Shown here one piece after another: positions 1 through 8,474 of a DNA stretch of 64,000 nucleotides; the first letter of the stretch is position 1, and each line of letters begins with the position of its first letter. The notes below the pieces were generated by a model, which saw only the letters and a program-made list of their open reading frames with translations, was not told where the DNA came from and ran no database searches. A program made the translations under genes and the position numbers. The DNA lies in assembly GCF_000721175.1 (NCBI RefSeq), contig NZ_JOEZ01000037.1, positions 5,239-69,238 of the forward strand, given 5' to 3'. This DNA comes from Streptomyces anulatus. Lineage in GTDB: Bacteria > Actinomycetota > Actinomycetes > Streptomycetales > Streptomycetaceae.

Positions 1-159
1 GCCCTTTAGCGAGCAGTCCGGCCGCTCCGGGTGAGCGGCCCGAGGCGGCCCACAGGCTGTTGGGGCGCCGTGCAGCCGGGCCCAGAAAGAGGTGGTTGTG
101 AAGGTGTGCTGGCCGGCCCGGGCGGGGACACCCGGCCCCGGCAGTTCGCTCGCTTCAGG

Positions 160-431
160 TCACGCTGTCGGTCGGCTACGCAGCTGGACGACAACCACGC
201 GGCCGGTGGCCTTCTCGCCGAGCCGGTAGAACTTCACCTGACCCTCGCTGTGCGTGTGCTCCATCCACCCATCGGACTCCAGCTCCCTGCAAGCACGGCT
301 GAAGTGGGGGGCGGGCACGCCCACGAGACTGGCGAGGGTAGCCGCGGTATCAGCTCGACTCTGTGCTCCAGGCCGCCCCGGATCGCGTACGTCATCACGA
401 GGTTCTTCGTCAGGTGCGAGAGGCCGCTCAT
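160..431 (-). pseudogene. Broken winged-helix regulator
   Basis: Two minus-strand frames join into one protein. One begins MSGLSHLTKNLVMTYAIRGG (start 431). After a shift near 340 the other continues ATLASLVGVPAPHFSRACRE and ends at 160. The second half has the layout of a winged helix: helix, recognition helix, then a wing around GQVKFYRLGEKATGR. This is inferred to be a small DNA-binding regulator killed by a frameshift. I do not recognise the exact family. It lies next to IS fragments, which fits decay in an insertion hotspot. Confidence 0.4.
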
Positions 432-500
432 GCGAGCCCAGAGCTACGAGTTCGGGGTACCCGTTGGTACAGCCAGGCCGCCCGCGTGCCCAAAGGCTCA

Positions 501-677
501 TGCGGCGGAAGGCCACCCGGCTTCGACGAGGACGGCTACAAGAAGCGCAACACCGTTGAAGGGGCGATCAACCGCATGAAGCAGTCCCGGGCGGTGGCAA
601 CTCGCCATGACAAACGCAGCTGTGTCTTCCTCGCCACCAAGGCAGCGGCAGCCCTGGTCATCTGGCTCCGGACCTGA
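501..677 (+). pseudogene. IS5-family transposase, C-terminal fragment
   Basis: The frame reads GFDEDGYKKRNTVEGAINRM, then continues through a VATRHDKR segment and stops after LVIWLRT at 677. This is the usual end of IS5/IS427-type DDE transposases, where RN-VE-IN-K holds the final catalytic Glu region. Only about 58 residues remain; the DDE core upstream is missing. An N-terminal half of the same kind lies at 2955-3330 on the other strand, and another C-terminal tail at 7304-7372. Confidence 0.75.
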
Positions 678-734
678 ACCGGACGCGGCTCAGAGGCCGC
701 CCTCGGCCGGCCGGTGGTGCCCGTTCGGCCGTGG

Positions 735-1036
735 GCAGGGCGCGCGAGCGACCATCGCTGGTCCTCCCAGCCGTGCGCGGCCGGCCCTTTGGCCAGCTCC
801 GCATCGAGCTGGGCGAACTGCTTCTCGCTCAGCCGGGCAGCGACGCAGGTCCCTGCGACCGCAGAGCCTGCGGGCCGACCTCGTCCCACATCCGCCACCA
901 TCGCTGCACGGAGGGGACGCTGACCCGCAGGTCCTTGGCGTTCACCGTGCTCGAGCCGCTTCAGGTGAACCACTCGGCCGCCTTGAACCGTAACTCCTCG
1001 CGGAACTGCTGCCGTTCGGCATTCAGCCCACCCTCT
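735..1036 (-). pseudogene. IS630-family transposase relic
   Basis: The minus strand keeps pieces of an IS630 N-terminal helix-turn-helix. Near 835-740 the protein reads RLSEKQFAQLDAELAKGPAA and then HGWEDQRWSLAR, a hallmark of the family (KGPAAHGW..DQRWTLAR). Upstream frames hold a VQRWWRMWDE-like helix. Several frameshifts and one stop separate the pieces, and no DDE catalytic domain follows. It cannot make an active enzyme. Confidence 0.7.
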
Positions 1037-1112
1037 TGTGGGGACCGCATGCACCCGTGACACCGCACGGACGACGGGCCGTCAGCCCCTACGACTCCAC
1101 GAGTTCAACCTC

Positions 1113-1136
1113 AGCTTGACTCTGTCGGGGATCTTG
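1113..1136. repeat. Left terminal inverted repeat of IS1182-like element
   Basis: Begins AGCTTGACTCTGTCGGGGAT. It is an exact reverse complement of 2599-2622 over 24 bp. Confidence 0.85.
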
Positions 1137-1169
1137 AGGATCCCCGGCGGGGCAGCATGATCAACGGGC

Positions 1170-2590
1170 ATGCTCGGCTCTGTTCAAGATCCGACGCAGT
1201 TGTCGAGGTGCCCGTTGTCGCTCCACGCCCGTTCTGGTGAGCAAGTCCCTTCTCTGACCGTGCAGATGGCGCGAGCGAGCAACCCGGGCGGTACAACGGC
1301 GATGTGGGTGAGAGACCACCTGGGCGGGCTGTGGCGTGACGAGGACTTCGCCGACTGGTACCCGTGCGACGGCCGCCCGGGGCTTTCGCCCGCCCAGCTG
1401 GCCACCGTCTGTGTGCTGCAGTTTCTGCCCGGCATGTCGGACCGGCAGGCGGCCGAGGCGTCCGACTTCCGTGAGCGTCTCACCGGAGGGCGGCCGAGCC
1501 GACCGTCTCCTCGATCTCGCGCTCGCGCGCCTGAAGGAGGCCGGTCTCGTCCGCGAGCGCACCACCCAGCGCACGGACTCCACCCACGTCCTGGCCGCGG
1601 TGCGCGACCTGACCCGGCTGGAACTGGTCACCGAAGCCGTCCGCGCCGCGCTGGAAGAGCTGGCCGGCACAGCTCCGCACCTGCTGGCCGGCCTGGTCGA
1701 CGAGGAGTGGGGGCGCCGCTACGGCCGTCCGGTCCGTCTGGGCAAGAACCCCACCCGCCCCAAGACCAGGACCCTTGCCACAGGCGGCGACGCCGTCCGG
1801 CTGCTGGAGCACGTCGGGGAGCATGAGGCGGACCGCCTGTCCGGTCCCCGCGTCCGGGCCCTGCAGCAGATCATGGTGCAGAACTACTACCGCGACGGGG
1901 CCGGCCGCCTGCGCTGGCGCACCGCCGAGGACGGCGGGCTGCCGCCCTCGGCCGTCGCAGTCGTCTCGCCCTACGACCCGACGGCCCGCTACGCGCGCCG
2001 CGGACATGTCACCCGTTGGAAAGGGTTCGTCGCACATCTCACCGAGACCTGTGATCCTGACGGCGTCAACGTGATCACAGATGTGGCCACCACCGACGCC
2101 ACCAGCTACGACGCGAAGGCTCTGCCCGGCATCCACACCCGGCTGGGGCGCCGCGGGCTCCTGCCCACCGAGCATCTGGTCGACGGCGGCTACACCTCCC
2201 TGGTCCATCTGGAACAGGCAGCCCGCGAACACCAGGTCACGGTCACCGGACCGCTGCCGGTCAACTCCACCCGCCAGCACCGCAAGAACGACAGCTTCGG
2301 CCGCGACGTATTCCACATCGACTTCGACCGCCAGCAGGTCACCTGCCCGCAGGGCGAGACCAGCGCGGGCTGGCACGGCCCCTACCCGACCTCCTCACCC
2401 ACCGCGGCACCTCTGATCGTGGCACGGTTCACCAAGAGCCAGTGCCGCCCATGCCCGGTCCGCACCCGCTGCACGACCACCACCGACAGCGCCCGAACCG
2501 TGGGCTTTCCCCCGCGAGAACTCCGTGACCTTCCTGGACCAACACGAGATCCCCCGGCCGAGGTCTTGGCGGTCCGCCAGAGACTGAGCG
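1170..2590 (+). pseudogene. IS1182 transposase, frameshifted and deleted
   Basis: The N-terminal part (to about 1490) reads [19 protein letters not shown], then [20 protein letters not shown] and [15 protein letters not shown]1182 proteins normally carry about 25 residues (the RIDFKYAL region) between RQAAEA and SDFRERL, so an in-frame deletion is visible at about 1458. The frame then shifts near 1490. The second part continues from [14 protein letters not shown] through [19 protein letters not shown] and HLVDGGYTS (DDE core) to a zinc-like C-P-C-T cluster. The C-terminus after FPPREL is also scrambled by a deletion. The start is uncertain. The gene is dead. Confidence 0.8.
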
Positions 2591-2598
2591 GACGACAC

Positions 2599-2622
2599 CA
2601 AGATCCCCGACAGAGTCAAGCT
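2599..2622. repeat. Right terminal inverted repeat of IS1182-like element
   Basis: Begins CAAGATCCCCGACAGAGTCA. It is an exact 24-bp mate of 1113-1136. Confidence 0.85.
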
Positions 2623-2736
2623 CAGAATCTGTTGTCTTTCCGGGTGTGATCGCCAGGTTTCCGCTGGTCAGGCGTGAAGTTGCTTTCGTTGCAGTAGAGA
2701 TGACACGTCGTGTTCTCTCTTTGGTGGAGGTGCCGG

Positions 2737-2893
2737 ATGCCGTCGGTGCTGAGGTCGATCAAGGAGCGGGAGGTCGCTGCCCGGCAGCGGGTGGTGTCGC
2801 TGCGGGGCGAGCTGGAGGAGTCGGAGGCCGCGCCGGATCGCCTGGTGATCGCGAAGGAGGCGGTGAGTGAGGTGCTGTCCGAAACCGGCGAAC
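2737..2893 (+). pseudogene. N-terminal fragment of a helical protein
   Basis: The ATG at 2737 has a good ribosome site (GGAGGT, 5 nt upstream). The first ~50 residues (MPSVLRSIKEREVAARQRVV, then SLRGELEESEAAPDRLVIAK) are charged and helical, likely coiled coil. The sequence stops making sense after SEVLSE near 2880, where it meets the IS5 relic running the other way. I infer a gene cut off by that insertion. Function unknown. Confidence 0.4.
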
Positions 2894-2954
2894 CGATGAC
2901 ACCCCGGGCTCCTTCAGCGCCGCCGCTGCGCCAGGCGGCGGCTCATGATCATGG

Positions 2955-3330
2955 TCATCGACCACAGCACCATCGCCTCGGACGTGTTGGTCCGCGGGAG
3001 TCGATGATGCCTGCGGTCGGCTCCGGGTCCCGGCCGGCCGCGGCACGGGTCTTCCCACGCAGCCGGTCGTGGAACGCTTGACCAGGCCCTTGTCCCGCCA
3101 GCGGCGGAAGAACGCGTAGACCCGGTCCCGGACGGGGAAGTCCACGGGCATCGCCCGCCACGTGATCCCGTTGTCCACCAGGAAGCGGATCGCGTCGATC
3201 ATCTGCCAATCGCAGTAGCTCTCCGGCTGCCCGCCACAACCCTCCAGCCAGCCGGGCACCGGCATCGCGGCACGGACCTCGGCCCACTCCGCGTCGCTCA
3301 TGTCCGAGAGGTAATGACGCCTCCGCTCAC
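2955..3330 (-). pseudogene. IS5-family transposase, N-terminal half
   Basis: The minus strand from about 3325 reads RRRHYLSDMSDAEWAEVRAA, PVPGWLEGCGGQPE and then NGITWRAMPVDFP, the standard IS5/IS427 N-terminus. After FFRRWRD a frameshift near 3085 moves the gene into the frame reading FHDRLRGKTR and EPTAGIIDS, the start of the catalytic core. It is cut at about 2955. About 125 residues remain and the catalytic triad is incomplete. Confidence 0.75.
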
Positions 3331-3612
3331 CATGGCCGGCCGCGTTCCCATACACATGGGCGAGACAGTCACACGACGAGGTTTCCGGGTTGGACGCCAC
3401 GGGCACCGGGGCGGAAGGCTGAGGCACAGAGCCTCCTGTCGCTCGAATGGACTTCAACACCCATGAGCTGTGCGCGAGGCCCTGCTTTCATGCCCCGGCC
3501 ACAAGCCGATCACCCAACCGGGAAACCAAGTTCGACCCGCCAACCGAACCTCTCGGTACGACAACGTCTTCTTACACTCGCTTCTGCAAAGAAAAGGCAA
3601 AGGTCGCGTAGG

Positions 3613-3641
3613 GTGCTCTCCGCGCGAGCGGAGATGGGTCG
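3613..3641 (+). CRISPR. Solo degenerate type I-E-like CRISPR repeat
   Basis: GTGCTCTCCGCGCGAGCGGA followed by GATGGGTCG matches the Streptomyces I-E repeat pattern (GTGCTCCCCGCGC..GCGGGGATGG) with a few changes that keep the stem pairing. The ~70 bases upstream are less G/C-rich than their surroundings, like a leader. A weaker match lies near 3676. The orientation is opposite to the array at 3947-4093. No cas gene is present in the window. Confidence 0.5.
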
Positions 3642-3698
3642 GCGACTCCGATGGGTGATGCAGGCAGGCACTTCCGGTCGTCCGCCGGAGCGCCGATG

Positions 3699-3845
3699 TC
3701 ACCGGCGTCCGCGCAGCCGACCGAACAGGCTGCGAGCCTGGGCGCGCTTGCGCGGGTCGGCCGCGGCACGTCGGGCCGACGTGATCGTCCGCCGCCCCTG
3801 GGGGCTGCGGGTGAACTGCGTGAGACGGGCGATGAGTCCAGCCAT
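3699..3845 (-). CDS. Small basic protein, 48 aa
   Basis: ATG at 3845 is preceded by a near-ideal ribosome site (AGGAGG, 4 nt away), and the frame stays open to a TGA at 3699. The protein starts MAGLIARLTQFTRSPQGRRT, then has an ADPRKRAQARSLFGRLRGRR tail. It is very basic, with a short amphipathic helix first and an Arg/Lys-rich end. It resembles a small conserved actinobacterial protein type of unknown role, perhaps nucleic-acid binding (inference). It lies between the two CRISPR remnants and looks intact amid decayed DNA. Confidence 0.65.
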   Translation of the reverse strand: MAGLIARLTQFTRSPQGRRTITSARRAAADPRKRAQARSLFGRLRGRR

Positions 3846-3946
3846 GGTTCCTCCTTGGAGCGGTATGCCATCCGCCTACCCCCCAAAGACGCGAGGATGC
3901 GCGGCCGTCGCACGGAGCAGCAGCAGCCGTTCCCGGGCCGCGACTG

Positions 3947-4093
3947 GGGATTATCCCCACGGGCGCGCGGGGAACAGTTACCGCTGATCACCATCCCGGT
4001 CATCGAGCCGGGACCATCCACGCGAGCGGGGAACAGCGCGCTCATCGGTTTGTGTTGACGGTGGGGTAGGGACCATCCTCGCGCGGGGAGCAG
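3947..4093. CRISPR. Degenerate type I-E CRISPR mini-array, 3 repeats, 2 spacers
   Basis: Three repeat copies lie at 3947-3977, 4010-4036 and 4069-4093. They share GGGA(CC/TT)ATCC at the left, GCGGGGA(A/G)CAG at the right, and a GC palindrome in the middle. Their lengths (31, 27, 25) vary around the usual 29, so the stems are decaying. Both spacers (3978-4009 and 4037-4068) are exactly 32 nt, the standard I-E spacer length, which is strong support. No cas genes are visible, so the array is an orphan. Confidence 0.75.
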
Positions 4094-4496
4094 ACTTCTT
4101 GACCTGTAGCTTCTGCAGGGGGCGGGTGCGGTTCTCGAGCACTTTCGCCGAATCGGGCATATCGACCATGATGTTGGCGCCGCCTCGTGTAACTCCTGAC
4201 GTGGCATCGAGACTGTCGTCGCAGGAGGATCATGGTCGAGTGCCCGATGGAGCCCCGTGATCGTCGGCGACGGGCTGCCCCGGTGCTGTTCCCGGCACCC
4301 GCCGGGCAGGGCCCGTGCCGTCGTACATGGCTGCTGGCGGCGAAGGTGTTCACCCTCAACCACATCGATCCTGAAGTCAGGAAGGCCCCGCCCGCAGCCG
4401 GGCATCGGCGCTCAACGCAGCGTCACAGGCCCAGCCCTCCCCGCCGCCGCCCGTCGTCATGCCGTCCTCCCGGTGTGAGGCGGGCTGATCAGTTCA
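4094..4496. other. No gene recognised
   Basis: I see no convincing reading frame, RNA or repeat in these ~400 bases between the CRISPR remnant and the next open frame. Confidence 0.4.
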
Positions 4497-4745
4497 GTGC
4501 GTCGGCCCACAATCTGCTGGGATCCTGGTCATGTGTACGAACCGGAGACTCTCGACGGTGTCGAGGCGCACTTGTCCCGCGCAATCCGGCAGACCGGGCG
4601 GGGCCGGGTCGCGGTGTCGTGGATGGTCCTGGAGGAACGCGCGGCGCACTGGCTCTTCACGTACAGCGACGCGCACGAAAAGCTTCTGTGGCTCTCCGGT
4701 GACTTCAGCAGGGCTGATGCGTTCTCAGGTTGTGAGACGAAGTAG
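4497..4745 (+). CDS. Hypothetical protein, 82 aa
   Basis: The frame has believable protein texture: it opens VYEPETLDGVEAHLSRAIRQ and later has WMVLEERAAHWLFTYSDAHE. Third positions are mostly G/C in the middle. No clear ribosome site precedes the ATG at 4497, so it may be the C-terminal remnant of a longer gene. I do not recognise the family. Confidence 0.35.
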   Translation: MRRPTICWDPGHVYEPETLDGVEAHLSRAIRQTGRGRVAVSWMVLEERAAHWLFTYSDAHEKLLWLSGDFSRADAFSGCETK

Positions 4746-4978
4746 CTCGCGCGCGTGGGCAGGGGGTGGTGACCGGTAGTGGTCACGCGAACCGAACCGT
4801 ACGCGGACGCATCAGTCACCGTGTGCGAAGCAGGGCCAGAGCGCACGGGTAGGTCGCTCACCCGTCGGCTGCGGCCGTGCCGGTCATCGTCCCCAGCCGT
4901 TCAGGGGATACGCGGGCCGCATCCGGCGTGTTTCCCGCCCGGCCGGGGCATCCCTCGGTGCAACGAAAGGGAGACACG

Positions 4979-5305
4979 ATGCCGCTGTATCTATCGAGGT
5001 TCACCTACACACCGGAGACTTGGGCGAGGCTGATCGTCCACCCCGAGGACCGCGCAAAGGCCGCTCAGGCGTACATCGAGTCCGCCGGCGGGAAGCTCCA
5101 CGGCTTCTGGTACGCCTTCGGCACACACGACGGCTACAACCTGTGGGAGGCCCCCGACAACGTGTCTATGGCCGCGGTTGCGCTGGCGATCAGCGGAGGC
5201 GGCGCGCTCAGCTCGTTCGAGACGACAGTTCTCCTGACTGTCGATGAAACCATGGATGCCCTGCGCAAAGCCGAACGAGTCCAGTACCGGGCGCCGGGCG
5301 CGTAG
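4979..5305 (+). CDS. GYD-domain protein
   Basis: A 108-aa protein beginning MPLYLSRFTYTPETWARLIV and carrying HGFWYAFGTHDGYNLWEAPD, with the GY(D/N) signature after a glycine-rich turn. GYD proteins are small ferredoxin-fold proteins of uncertain biochemical role, cytosolic. I chose the ATG at 4979 because GGGAG lies 6 nt upstream; an upstream in-frame start at 4877 has none and adds unconserved sequence. The gene appears intact and monocistronic, an exception in this decayed region. Confidence 0.8.
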   Translation: MPLYLSRFTYTPETWARLIVHPEDRAKAAQAYIESAGGKLHGFWYAFGTHDGYNLWEAPDNVSMAAVALAISGGGALSSFETTVLLTVDETMDALRKAERVQYRAPGA

Positions 5306-5474
5306 CGGTCCAGGCCGAGGTGTTCTCTGGTGACGAGATGAGCGGTTCGCCAGGTGTGGTCATTCGCGGGTGATCCGCCGGACTGGAGACGACGAACGCG
5401 ATTCCTCCCTGACCGGAGTTCCCTTCTACGCCGCGCTCATCGAGTATCTGTACGGCTACCAGTGGCCCATACAG

Positions 5475-6316
5475 CTAGCGAATCATGGCCGTCATGGCCA
5501 CCACCTTATGGATCGTGATACTCGTTCTGGCTGTGCTTCTGGTTCTATCGCTGCGACCCAGCCCGGCTCGCTGGTTCCATGCCAACAGCAGAGGTCCCGG
5601 ATACGCCGCGCAATAACGGATCACAGTGCCTTCGATGACCGGCAGGGCGCCCAGCTCAGCGGTCCAGGCCGAGCGGCGGGTCAGTCTCGGATGGAGGCGG
5701 TCCCAGGCCCGTGCGACGGCGGTGCCGTAGAGACGGGTCGCGGTCACCGTCTGCACGTCGGGAGTGTTCCAGGTGGCCGGGTCACCGAAGACGAACTCAC
5801 CACCGTGACGGGGTGGCCGTCCCCGGGTGCCGGGCTCGCGGGGCGGGACCGCGCGGCGCAGGACCCGGTCCGACCGCATCCGGCCCAAGCACCCGCACCG
5901 GGAGGTCCTTCAGCAGGAAGGCCAGGCGGGGCACTTCGTAGCCGGTGTCCACCACGATCAGAATCTCCGGGCCGGTGTCCTTCCACTGTCCGGCCGCGAT
6001 CAGCCGCTCGATGAGCTCGCGCATCTGCCCGGCGGTGACAGTGGGCAGCGTCGTCTCCCGGCGCCAGCCGTAGTGCGTCCAGCGGCGCGGTCCAGGAACT
6101 GCGGCCGGTCTCCAGTGCGCAGATCACCGAGTACGGCCAGCCGGGAACGGGAATGTGCTGGTCCTTGCCCCGCCCGTAGGTGTGGCACAGGATCCGCTGC
6201 GGTGAGGTGTGGGCGCTGGGTCGCAGCCAGCAGGTGAGGTCGGCGGCCGGGACCAGCCGGCCGTCCGCTGATCGCGGCAGGGGCACCGCGGCCAGGGCCC
6301 GTCGCAGCCGGGCCAC
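5475..6316 (-). pseudogene. NF041680-type transposase relic
   Basis: Three minus-strand frames make one protein. The first has ILCHTYGRGKDQHIPVPGWP. The second has LIAAGQWKDTGPEILIVVDT and VPRLAFLLKDLPVRVLG. The third has RMRSDRVLRR, then TWNTPDVQTVTATRLYGTAV and DRLHPRLTRRSAW. This order matches the actinobacterial putative transposase family NF041680 (DDE type). At least two frameshifts, a missing N-terminus and a divergent C-terminus make it non-functional. Confidence 0.65.
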
Positions 6317-6422
6317 ATCGACGAGGACTCGTTCGGGCTCCGAGGTTAAAGATCAAGCTAGGGACTGTTTCGAAAGTGCATAGACGACTCAAGATCCGCT
6401 TCTTGGAGCACGGTATCGAGGG

Positions 6423-7223
6423 TCAAGAGTGCCGTTGAAGGAACTGCACGATCGCGAGGTTCACGCTGTCCGGCTCCTGCTCTGCGGGGTAGTGGCCGGA
6501 TTGCTCGAAGACGAGTGGGGTGACATCGGTGGCAAGGGTGGCCATTCCATCCGCGACTGCCGTCCCCATCGCGTGTCTGCCTCCGACCGCCAGGACAGGC
6601 GTTGGAATCGGCTGGGCGGCAAGGGCTTGAATGGCATCGACATCTTCTGACCTGGTGCGGTAATAGGCCAGCCCGGCGTTCAGTACACCTGGAGTGCTGT
6701 ACGCCTCGATGTAGGCCGGAAGGGTGTCTGGGTCGAGGCCGCTTGGCCCGGCGCTCTGTTCCAGAAACGTGCCGTAGTAAGCCGCTTCCCGGCCGGGCAC
6801 GAGCTTCTCCGCGAGGCCGAGGGTACGGTTGAACGGGCCGTGCCAGGATGGGTAGTAGTCCCGGCCGGCCTCGGGAATCTCGACATCGACACCGGGAAGG
6901 ATTTCTTCCTCGACCACGAGCCCGCTGACCGATTCCGGCGCCTGGGCCGCGATGAGGTATCCGACCGTCGCACCCCAGTCGTGACCGATGACGGCGAAGC
7001 GCGTGACGCCCTCCTGTGCCAGCCGTGCCCGGACACCGTCGGCAAGTGCCATCTTGCGGAAGTCGGTCACGCCGGAGTCGGGAGCGGTGCCCAGCCCGGG
7101 AAGCGTGACCGGCACTGCGGTGATACCGGCGGCATCGAGTGCCGGAATAAGGTATCGCCAGTGGTCGGCCGTGACCGGCCAGCCGTGCAACAGCACCGCC
7201 GTCGGGGTTCGATTCTCGCTCAT
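6423..7223 (-). CDS. Alpha/beta hydrolase, epoxide hydrolase-like
   Basis: A 266-aa single-domain enzyme. HGWP (residues 13-16) forms the oxyanion-hole loop. GHDWGA puts Asp82 at the nucleophile position, as in soluble epoxide hydrolases and haloalkane dehalogenases rather than Ser esterases. A C-terminal SGHYPAEQ supplies the catalytic His. Length and architecture are complete. The substrate cannot be told from sequence. It stands alone, with IS relics on both sides. Confidence 0.8.
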   Translation of the reverse strand: MSENRTPTAVLLHGWPVTADHWRYLIPALDAAGITAVPVTLPGLGTAPDSGVTDFRKMALADGVRARLAQEGVTRFAVIGHDWGATVGYLIAAQAPESVSGLVVEEEILPGVDVEIPEAGRDYYPSWHGPFNRTLGLAEKLVPGREAAYYGTFLEQSAGPSGLDPDTLPAYIEAYSTPGVLNAGLAYYRTRSEDVDAIQALAAQPIPTPVLAVGGRHAMGTAVADGMATLATDVTPLVFEQSGHYPAEQEPDSVNLAIVQFLQRHS

Positions 7224-7303
7224 CGCCCTATGATGCCCCTACTCCGGAACACTCGTTCGCCCGCCTGGCGCTGATGCCACAAGGCCTGTCGCGGATGCGC
7301 TGG

Positions 7304-7372
7304 TCACAGACACTCGTTGATGGCCGCGACCAGCACTGTCGCCTCGTAGCGCACGGCCAGCCGCCTACAGAC
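7304..7372 (-). pseudogene. IS5-family transposase tail
   Basis: The minus strand encodes RLAVRYEATVLVAAINECL followed by a stop at 7304, the typical C-terminus of IS5/IS427 transposases (RYEAT-LVAAI-EWL). Only about 20 residues survive. The stretch from here to 7582 shows nothing else I can name. Confidence 0.6.
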
Positions 7373-7582
7373 GCGCCACCATTTTTTCGAGAAGGTCAAG
7401 ATCAATCCCACACGACTACCGGACCGCAGGCCAAGCACCGGACGACCGAACCGAGCACGTCAGCACACCACGCCCATCACGCCCGCGCGCAACCGCTTCA
7501 GCCGTCCTGAATCCCACCCCAAAGACGGGACACCAGACCAGGACAGCCCGACTCCCCGAAGATCACTGCTCCGTCACAGGTC

Positions 7583-8320
7583 TCAGTCGGCGCCCTGGTC
7601 GCCCGGGTCGCTCCCGCGCCGCGCGCGCCGGACGCTCGCCTCCGCGCTGTCGAGGAGCATTTCCAGTGCCGTGGGGTAGGCGCTGTCGTTCATCCTCGCC
7701 ACCAGCAGCGGCGCGGTGGCGGCGATGTTCGGGTGGGTCTCCGCGGGCAGCCGGGCGTAGGTGGCGCGCCAGACCTCCCCGTCGGCGGCCCGGGCCGCTT
7801 CGGGCAGGGCAAGGCTCGCGGCGTCCAGTGCGGCGAAGGCGAGTGCCTGGTCGACGAACGCCTGGTAGATGCGTACGACGTCCGTGTCGGGCAGTCCGGT
7901 CGACCGCAGGATGCCGAGGACCGCCTCGTCGCCGGCGATCTCGTTGGCCCGGCCGCTGACCCGGCTGGCGGTCAGCACCGCGGCCTGCGGGTGGGCGAGG
8001 TAGGCGGTGTGGATGCGCAGGCCCACCTCGCGCAGGTCCTTCCGCCACGCTCCGCCGGGCCGCCATCCGCGCATCGCGCGTCCGATCAGTTCGTCGGCGA
8101 TGGCCAGGGTCAGGTCGTCGATGCCTCGGAAGTAGCGGTAGAGGGTGCTCGGGTCGGCTCCGAGCGCCACGCCCAGGCGTCGCACGGTCAGTCCGTCCCT
8201 GCCGTGTTCGTGGAGCATCCGCAGAGCCGTCTCGACGACGAGCTGCTGGGTGACCAACACGCCCTGCCTGGTCGCCCGTCTGCGCCGGCGCCTTTCCTCC
8301 GGAACCACTTCTTTCGCCAT
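7583..8320 (-). CDS. TetR-family regulator
   Basis: A 245-aa repressor-type protein. The N-terminal HTH runs from about residue 25 to 75, with RMLHEHGRDGLTVRRLGVAL and the DPSTLYRYFRGIDDL recognition helix. The larger C-terminal ligand domain resembles the TetR C-terminal group. It is divergent from the reductase gene at 8475 with a 154-bp intergenic region holding an imperfect palindrome. I infer that it represses that gene and itself; the ligand is unknown. Confidence 0.85.
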   Translation of the reverse strand: MAKEVVPEERRRRRRATRQGVLVTQQLVVETALRMLHEHGRDGLTVRRLGVALGADPSTLYRYFRGIDDLTLAIADELIGRAMRGWRPGGAWRKDLREVGLRIHTAYLAHPQAAVLTASRVSGRANEIAGDEAVLGILRSTGLPDTDVVRIYQAFVDQALAFAALDAASLALPEAARAADGEVWRATYARLPAETHPNIAATAPLLVARMNDSAYPTALEMLLDSAEASVRRARRGSDPGDQGAD

Positions 8321-8375
8321 CGGAGCCCTTCTTCCGTCTCGACACCGGCACCCTCCTGCCGGTGGCCGACCTTAT

Positions 8376-8390
8376 GCCAACAACGTTGAC
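8376..8390. promoter_or_regulatory. Candidate TetR operator
   Basis: GCCAACAACGTTGAC is an imperfect 15-bp palindrome (five of seven arm positions pair) in the divergent promoter region between the TetR gene and the reductase gene. Sequence evidence only. Confidence 0.35.
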
Positions 8391-8474
8391 CTTACTCAAG
8401 TGCACCCCTTTCATGGACGAATCCAAGGGCACCGGCCCACACGGCCCGGCTCTCTGACGAAAGGCACATCCGCC

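Larger units (their letters stand above)
1113..2622. mobile_element. IS1182-like insertion sequence, inactive
   Basis: The element is bounded by 24-bp perfect inverted repeats and is 1510 bp long, typical for IS1182. It contains one transposase gene that is frameshifted and internally deleted. No convincing target-site duplication is visible outside the ends. The intact ends mean it could still be moved in trans by a related transposase (inference). Confidence 0.8.

Noticed and set aside
3460..4400. Long Arg-rich frames overlapping the CRISPR remnant (for example 277 aa on the minus strand)
   Set aside because: They run through CRISPR repeats and spacers and lack codon bias or family features; the real small gene here is 3699-3845.
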